Source: M3007 sp964589365
GTDB taxonomy: Bacteria; Bacteroidota; Bacteroidia; Chitinophagales; Saprospiraceae
DNA length: 12,347 nucleotides
Assembly (NCBI GenBank): GCA_964589365.1
Contig: CAZPTQ010000158.1
Span: 1 to 12,347 of the forward strand
Direction of reading: 5' to 3'
The translations under genes and the position numbers were made by a program. This document shows, piece by piece, positions 6,901-12,347 of the stretch. The notes below the pieces were generated by a model, which saw only the letters and a list, made by a program, of their open reading frames with translations, was not told the DNA's origin and ran no database searches. Each line of letters starts with the position of its first letter. The first letter of the stretch is position 1.

Positions 6901-6935
6901 AAACCAGATCGTAATCCGTTAGTTTTTTTGAGGTA

Positions 6936-9396
6936 ATGAAATTATCGCTGAATTGGATTCGAGAATTTCTCGACATACATAAATCACCCTCTGAAATCGC
7001 CGAAATTCTGACATCGCTGGGCCTGGAAGTGGAAGGATGGGATACTGTGAAACCTTCGCCCGTTGACTTAGATAAAGTGTTGACTGGCAAGGTTTTGACC
7101 TGCGAACGCATACCCGACACCGACCACCTATCGGCCACAACAGTAGATGTTGGTGACGGCATCGTGCGCTCCGTTGTGTGCGGTGCGCCCAATGTGGCTG
7201 CCGGGCAAATAGTCTTCCTCGCCGTGCCTGGCGCCAACGTTTTCAGCAAAGACGGCGACCTGTTCACCATTGGCGAACGCAAGGTAAAAGGCGTTCCCTC
7301 GCAGGGTATGATCTGCGCCGAAGACGAACTCGGTCTCGGTCACGACCACGCAGGCATCATCGTGCTGCCCACCGATACGCCACTTGGCCGGAGTGCCGCC
7401 GACTATTTCCAAAAAGAATCTGATACCGTTATCGAGGTTGGCCTTACCCCCAATCGCGCAGACGCCACCAACCACCTTGGCGTGGCGAAAGATTTGGCTG
7501 CTTACCTCCGTGTTCATGAAAAGGAGGGCATAACGCTCCAGCTGCCAAAGGGATCAAATTTGTCCAGTTCCAATACGCCTTACGCTGTTTCGGTCGAAAA
7601 TGTCGAAGCCTGTCCTCGTTATGCGGGCATTGTCATCAAAAACCTGAAAGTTCAGGAAAGCCCGGATTGGCTTAAAAACCGACTGCTCGCGGTGGGCCAA
7701 CGACCCATCAACAATGTGGTAGACGTGACCAATTATGTTCGCATTGAATTGGGCCAGCCCCTTCACGCTTTTGATCTTGAGAAAATAAAGGGCGACAAAA
7801 TTTTGATCAAAACCCTTCCTGAAGGCACCATATTCAAAACCCTCGACGAAGTAGAGCGCAAACTCTTTGCCGAAGATTTGATGATTTGCGATGCTGAATC
7901 TACGCCCATGTGCATCGGAGGAGTGTTTGGCGGCCACACGAGTGGAGTGTCTGACTCAAGCACCTCAATTTTTCTGGAAAGTGCTTTTTTCAACCCCAAA
8001 TGGATACGTCGTTCCATGTTGCGGCACGGACTTCGTACAGATGCAGCCTGGTCTTTTGAAAAAGGCGTTGACCCAAACGGTTGCGTACGAGCACTCGAAC
8101 GCGCCGTTGCGCTCATTCAGGAATTGGCTGGTGGTGAAATTGCTTCTGCGCTGTTGGATATTTACCCAGCTCCAATCCTTCCTCCCCGCATTGCCTGCGA
8201 GTTTGCCCGCATCAACGCCCTGATTGGCGAAAACCTCTCGAAAGAACGGGTCAGGAAAATTCTTGCCGCACTAGAAATCGGCATCGAAAACGAAACGGCT
8301 GCGGGTTTTACGGCCATTGTCACCACCAACAAGCCCGACGTAACCCGGGAGGCCGACATTGTGGAAGAAATTCTCCGCGTACACGGTTTGGATGCAGTGC
8401 CCATTCCAACCCAGATCAGGAGCAGTATTGAAATACAGGCGAAACCAAACCCCAATGCAGTGCGCAACCTTGCTGCAGATTTCCTCGCCGCCAATGGCTT
8501 CAACGAGTGCATGAGCCTGGCACTTTCCAACTCGGCCTATTACCTCGGCGAAGGCGCGGCTTTACCCATTGAAAAAGAACAACTTGTGTTCATCCACAAC
8601 TCCGCCAACCAAGGGCTGGACTGTATGCGCCCGAGCATGCTTTTCAGCGGGTTGGAAGCAATTCAGCGCAACCAGAACCGCCAACACGCGGATTTGCGCT
8701 TATTTGAATTTGGGAAAACCTACCAACGGTGGACNNNNNNNNNNNNNNNNNNNNNNNNNNNNNNNNNNNNNNNNNNNNNNNNNNNNNNNNNNNNNNNNNN
8801 NNNNNNNNNNNNNNNNNNNNNNNNNNNNNNNNNNAACGGTGGACTTTTTCACGTTGAAAGCTTTTGTGGCGAATCTGTTGGCTCGACTCGGTGTGAGCGG
8901 ATTCCAGGAGACGGTTTTGAACGACGCAGCTTTCCAATACGCCCTGAAACTGCACCGCGGCCCACAGGAATTGGTGACGCTTGGTGCAGTCATGCCGGCG
9001 ATTTTGAAAAAAATGGACCTCAAAAACCCGGTGTTTTTTGCTGATTTCAATTTTGAAAATGTGTTGAAAGCAGTGGGCAGCAACAAAATTCAGTTCTCAG
9101 AACTCAGCAAATTCCCCACCGTTCGCCGCGACCTCGCACTGGTAATTGACCAATCCGTTGGCTTTGGCGACATCCGCCAATTGGCGGCTAAAACGGCCAA
9201 GAAAATGCTGAAAGAAGTGAACTTGTTTGATGTGTTTGAAGACGAAAGCAAACTTGGCGAAGGCAAAAAATCATACGCCGTCAGTTTTGTATTTGAAGAT
9301 CCGGAAAAGACTTTGCAAGACAAGGATATTGACGCTCTAATGGGGCAATTGGTGGGGGTGTTTGAAGGGAAACTGGGAGCGAAAATCAGGAGATAA
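6936..9396 (+). CDS. pheT: Phenylalanine-tRNA ligase beta subunit, interrupted by an assembly gap
   Basis: This is the beta chain of the alpha2-beta2 cytoplasmic enzyme that charges tRNA-Phe. About 599 residues precede the N run and 186 follow it; with roughly 35 missing residues the total fits the usual 800-odd. Domains in order: an N-terminal helical start, an EMAP/OB tRNA-binding domain (about 44-150, SVVCGAPNVAAGQ and GMICAEDELG), and the B3/B4 editing domain (about 225-400, RPINNVVDVTNYV, HAFD, LRTDAAWSFEKG). B5 follows at about 415-480, then the catalytic-like core, which contains the gap. The C-terminal FDX-ACB anticodon-binding domain (KFPTVRRDLALVI to the end) is complete. The two halves are in different frames as printed, because the N run has arbitrary length; an in-frame gene needs a gap divisible by three. 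GAGG just before ATG 6936 may aid initiation. tmk starts 20 bases downstream, probably in the same operon. pheS is not in the window. Confidence 0.95.
8735..8834. other. 100-N scaffold gap inside pheT
   Basis: Exactly 100 N, typically a placeholder. The ten bases AACGGTGGAC occur immediately on both sides (8725-8734 and 8835-8844). The gap falls between EFGKTY and VDFFTLK, where PheT proteins normally have a few tens of residues. Confidence 0.98.
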
Positions 9397-9416
9397 AGAT
9401 TGAGCCTATTTTCATT

Positions 9417-10070
9417 ATGGAAAAACAATCGCTGTTCATTGCAATAGAAGGATTAGACGGCTCTGGCAAAAGCTCCGTTTCGCGGCAGTTGGCTGAAATG
9501 CTCAACGGTTCGAACGAAGGAGTAGCAGTAAAGTTGACATACGAACCACATGACCCATCCTGTGCAGGCTTGTTCATACGTCAAGTGTTGACAAAAGAAA
9601 TCAAAACATTTACACCAAGAGTGCTTGCATTGGCTTTTGCTGCAAATAGGCTGGATCATTGCGACCGGGAAATCATTCCGTGGCTTGAAAGAAGCAAAGG
9701 CCGTATGGTGATAAGCGATCGTTATTATCTCTCTTCTTTGGTATATCAGAGTAGCGATGATTTTCCTTACGCTTCCGTATTGGCATTGAATGAAAAAGCC
9801 AAAAAACCAGATATCATCTTTTTTATAGAAGTTAGCGACCAGATTTGCTACGAGCGGATGAAAATCAGAAACCAACCCGAAGAGCTCTTTGAAAAAAACT
9901 TGTCCGATTCACGCAGGAAATATCATGAAGCCATTTCTTTTCTGAGAACACACAACCATGACAATATTGTGGAAATAGATGGAAGTGGCAGCATAAACGA
10001 GGTAGCCAATGCAATCCTTCAAAAAGTTTATGCCTTTGCGCCGGAATGGATGCCCAAACAGCCAAATTGA
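9417..10070 (+). CDS. tmk: Thymidylate kinase (dTMP kinase)
   Basis: The 217-aa product phosphorylates dTMP to dTDP with ATP, an essential step in dTTP synthesis. The P-loop is GLDGSGKS at 12-19. The family motif DRYY is at 101-104, within the segment ISDRYYLSSLVYQ that contacts the nucleotide monophosphate. EPHDPSCAGLFIRQVL carries the early dTMP-binding region, and YERMKIRNQPEELFEKN is the LID region. Length is normal. It begins 20 bases after the pheT stop and its composition is somewhat more AT-rich than pheT or rny. Bacteroidota often carry a standard tmk elsewhere, so this could be the only copy or a divergent paralogue; the window cannot decide. Related deoxynucleoside monophosphate kinases are a minor alternative. 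Confidence 0.85.
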   Translation: MEKQSLFIAIEGLDGSGKSSVSRQLAEMLNGSNEGVAVKLTYEPHDPSCAGLFIRQVLTKEIKTFTPRVLALAFAANRLDHCDREIIPWLERSKGRMVISDRYYLSSLVYQSSDDFPYASVLALNEKAKKPDIIFFIEVSDQICYERMKIRNQPEELFEKNLSDSRRKYHEAISFLRTHNHDNIVEIDGSGSINEVANAILQKVYAFAPEWMPKQPN

Positions 10071-10149
10071 ATTAGTACTAAAAAAACAATAGCCCATAGT
10101 ACCCCGGGCATCACAATAATACAAACCGAATCATCACAATTCAATAATT

Positions 10150-11829
10150 ATGGACATAACTAGCATCATAATAGGCTTGGTCGTAGGAGGTGTCGCTGCA
10201 TACCTCATTGCCAGCTTGACCGCAAAAAAAGGCGGCTCTAAAGCCGTAGAAGAAGCCACCCGTCAAGCCGACCTCATCATTCAGGAATCGCGCCTTTCAG
10301 CCAAGCGCGTGGAAGACGAGGCTGCTATTAAAGCCCAAAAAATTGTGGGCAATGCCGAGGCTGAGAACGATCGCATCAAGCAACAAAAAATACAAGAAGC
10401 CAAAGAGCGATATGCCCAGATGCGTCTGGAAGTAGAAGAAGAGAAGACTAAAAGGCAATTGGAACTCAAGGATTTGGAGATGGAAATTGCCTCCCAGCAA
10501 AAGGATTTAAAAATTGAAAACGATGCGCTTGAAGTCCGATTTAAAGAACTGGAGACTAAAAAAGGGGACATAGAAACCCGTGAATCAGAAATAGAGACCC
10601 TGCGCGAAAACCTGGACAAACAACTTAAAATCGTCCAGAAGAAAAAAGAAGAACTCGACGCTGCCAACGAAGAGCGTATCAAGGCTTTGGAAACCATCGC
10701 CAAACTCAGCCAACAAGACGCGAAGGATCAGCTCCTCGAACAAGTGCGCGCCAAAAGCGAGAGCGAAGCCCAAACCATCGTGCGCGAAGCCGTCACCCAA
10801 GCCAAACTCAACGCCAGCAAAGAGGCCAAAAAGATTGTCATCCAGACCATCCAGCGTATGGCCGCCGAGTTCACAATCGAGAACACCGTCTCTGTTTTCA
10901 ACCTCGAAAACGACGAGATGAAAGGCCAGATCATCGGTCGCGAAGGCCGCAACATCCGCGCTCTTGAAGCCGCCACCGGGGTGGAGGTCATCGTAGACGA
11001 TACCCCCGAAGCCATCGTGCTGTCTTCTTTTGACCCTGTGCGCCGCGAAATCGCCCGCCTTTCGCTTCAGCGACTCGTGGCCGACGGGCGTATCCACCCG
11101 CAGCGTATCGAGGAAGTGGTGGCTAAAGTGCAAAAACAACTCGAAGAACAAATCGTCGAAATCGGTGAGCGCACCGTGATCGAACTCGGCATTCACGGCC
11201 TCAACGCCGCCCTTGTGCGCATGGTGGGTCGTATGCGTTTCCGCTCTTCCTACGGACAAAACCTGCTAAAACACAGCATCGAAACCGCCGAACTCTGCGC
11301 CATCATGGCCGCCGAACTCGGTATGAACCCGAAGCAAATCAAAATGGCCAAGCGTGCCGGACTCCTCCACGACATCGGCAAAGTAGCCGAGGAAGAGACC
11401 GAACTCAGCCACGCACTCGTCGGCATGAAATTGTGCGAACAATACGGCGAACACCCCGTCATCAACAATGCCGTTGGTGCCCACCACGACGAGATTGAGA
11501 TGAACAATATCTTGTCGCCCATCATCCAGGCTTGCGACGCCATCTCTGGCGCACGTCCGGGTGCACGTCGCGAAATCCTGGAGAATTACCTCAAGCGTAT
11601 TGGCGAACTCGAAGAAATCGCCCGCAGCTACGAAGGTGTTTCCAACGCATTTGCGATGCAGGCTGGCCGCGAACTCCGTGTCATCGTCGAGGCCGACAAA
11701 GTGACCGACCAATATGCCGATGACCTGTCGTTCCTCATTTCTCAAAAGATTCAGGACGAGATGCAGTACCCTGGGCAGATTCGGGTTACGGTGATTCGGG
11801 AAAAGCGGGCGGTGGCGTTTGCGCGGTAA
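10150..11829 (+). CDS. rny: Ribonuclease Y
   Basis: The 559-aa endoribonuclease starts mRNA decay at the inner membrane. An N-terminal membrane helix (about 4-24, IIIGLVVGGVAAYLIASL) is followed by a long charged coiled coil (about 30-225, rich in Glu, Lys and Gln). The KH RNA-binding domain contains GQIIGREGRN at 259-268 with IRALEAATGVEVIVDDTPE after it. The HD phosphohydrolase domain follows, with the metal-binding H407-D408 in GLLHDIGK and a second conserved segment AVGAHHDEIE. The C-terminal Rny segment (SFLISQKIQDEMQYPGQIRVTVIRE) is intact. Length is slightly above the roughly 520 aa of Firmicutes enzymes, explained by the coiled coil. No clear promoter lies in the 79-base gap after tmk, so it may be read from the pheT promoter or from a weaker local one. 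Confidence 0.95.
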   Translation: MDITSIIIGLVVGGVAAYLIASLTAKKGGSKAVEEATRQADLIIQESRLSAKRVEDEAAIKAQKIVGNAEAENDRIKQQKIQEAKERYAQMRLEVEEEKTKRQLELKDLEMEIASQQKDLKIENDALEVRFKELETKKGDIETRESEIETLRENLDKQLKIVQKKKEELDAANEERIKALETIAKLSQQDAKDQLLEQVRAKSESEAQTIVREAVTQAKLNASKEAKKIVIQTIQRMAAEFTIENTVSVFNLENDEMKGQIIGREGRNIRALEAATGVEVIVDDTPEAIVLSSFDPVRREIARLSLQRLVADGRIHPQRIEEVVAKVQKQLEEQIVEIGERTVIELGIHGLNAALVRMVGRMRFRSSYGQNLLKHSIETAELCAIMAAELGMNPKQIKMAKRAGLLHDIGKVAEEETELSHALVGMKLCEQYGEHPVINNAVGAHHDEIEMNNILSPIIQACDAISGARPGARREILENYLKRIGELEEIARSYEGVSNAFAMQAGRELRVIVEADKVTDQYADDLSFLISQKIQDEMQYPGQIRVTVIREKRAVAFAR

Positions 11830-11837
11830 AAAAAGAA

Positions 11838-11861
11838 GGCTGCCAACACATGTTGGCAGCC
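11838..11861 (-). terminator. Near-perfect palindrome after rny; T tract on the minus side
   Basis: GGCTGCCAACA (11838-11848) pairs with TGTTGGCAGCC (11851-11861), 11 bp with a 2-base centre. On the + strand it is followed by CATTGTACTTG, a poor T tract, so termination of rny would be weak. On the minus strand it is followed by the complement of the A run at 11828-11834, a good T tract. It may act in both directions. It begins 8 bases after the rny stop. Confidence 0.6.
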
Positions 11862-11965
11862 CATTGTACTTGATAACACCCGGAAGCATATCCATTTCTG
11901 GACAGCGGCAGCCTGGAATGCTGCAATAAAGTTACAGAATGCAATGATTATTTCCAAATATCAGT

Positions 11966-12316
11966 ATGTACTTACCGCTAATTTACCAAGCTTTTTCCGA
12001 ACCTAGGATAGGCCGATATCAAAATTGCCAAGGATTTGGTTTTCAGAAAAACCCTTTACTCCTTTATCAGGCCAACCTCCGGTTGAGTATTCAACTATTC
12101 GCGGTTATGAGCATTTTTGAGGTAGTACTTCGGAACGCGATTGACCGACACTATGCCAGTAGGTTTGGTTCAAATTGGTTGATTACAAAGGCCGCTACCT
12201 ATGGGTTTCTAGGAAAAAAAGGATGCGATAGATCAAGACAAAATTTACTCTCTGTGATAGAGAAATTAGATGGTAAATTCTCCAACGACCAAGTCTTAGG
12301 AACGGTGTCAAAATAA
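11966..12316 (+). pseudogene. Abi-like (abortive infection) gene, apparently truncated
   Basis: The 116-aa frame starts at ATG 11966. The features SEPRIGRY, LLLYQANLRLS and SIFEVVLRNAIDRHYASRFGSNWL match the N-terminal half of Abi-like proteins: an opening helix with 'SE.RL..Y', then 'LY..N..LS', then the signature 'FEV.LRNAI'. Family members are usually about 200-330 aa and continue past 'NDQV' into an 'FW..LF' segment. Here TAA at 12314-12316 cuts the frame just before that point, and I see no intact continuation: one other frame stays open to the window edge and the third has TGA at 12327-12329. A frameshift or decay is likely. Abi proteins are linked to phage resistance or toxin-antitoxin action; this copy may be inactive. 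No clear promoter was seen in the 136 bases after rny. Confidence 0.55.
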
Positions 12317-12347
12317 CTTCCCAATTTGATGCCATTCTTTTGCCGCC

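Noticed and set aside
8569..9396. Separate gene spanning the N run
   Set aside because: Its part before the gap is a shadow frame of pheT; only the part after the gap is real, and that is the PheT C-terminus.
10092..10119. GCCC/GGGC stem between tmk and rny as a terminator
   Set aside because: Only four pairs and no T tract follow it.
10585..11895. Long minus-strand open frames (224 and 209 aa) opposite rny
   Set aside because: They are mirror frames of a strongly conserved rny coding sequence; their translations show no recognisable motif and low-complexity composition.

Overview
The window looks like a chromosomal segment of a Bacteroidota bacterium, probably of the Saprospiria/Chitinophagia side; this placement is inference. 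The grounds are a -33 TTG plus TAnnTTTG promoter of the Bacteroidota type before pheT, two adjacent DUF4199-type membrane proteins, a lipoprotein M1 aminopeptidase, and a KH/HD ribonuclease Y. Every gene I can support lies on the + strand. No rRNA, tRNA, CRISPR array or complete insertion sequence was seen.

Left, accessory part (1-1834): a three-gene toxin-antitoxin-like operon (5'-truncated DUF2281-type antitoxin, PIN-domain toxin, small basic third protein) with overlapping reading frames. It is followed by about 250 bp carrying three copies of an imperfect palindrome, two in tandem and one inverted. The third copy forms the start of an AT-rich orphan gene of unknown function, which may be frameshifted near its start.

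Middle, cell-envelope part (1895-6821): an exported M1 metallopeptidase with a C-terminal HEAT-like region, closed by a strong intrinsic terminator. Next come two DUF4199-like membrane proteins overlapping by ATGA, and a membrane-anchored alpha/beta-hydrolase-fold protein whose nucleophile serine position is glycine, so it may be a pseudoenzyme. These last three form one tight transcription unit.

Right, housekeeping part (6870-11861): a promoter, pheT (phenylalanyl-tRNA synthetase beta chain, interrupted by a 100-N assembly gap), a thymidylate kinase (tmk), and rny (ribonuclease Y). These serve translation, dTTP synthesis and mRNA turnover. A near-perfect palindrome follows rny. The window ends in the N-terminal part of an Abi-like (abortive infection) gene that stops early and appears broken.

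I found no clear new multi-gene system. The best leads are the covarying palindromic repeat that supplies gene ends, the third protein of the toxin-antitoxin operon, and the alpha/beta hydrolase lacking its nucleophile.
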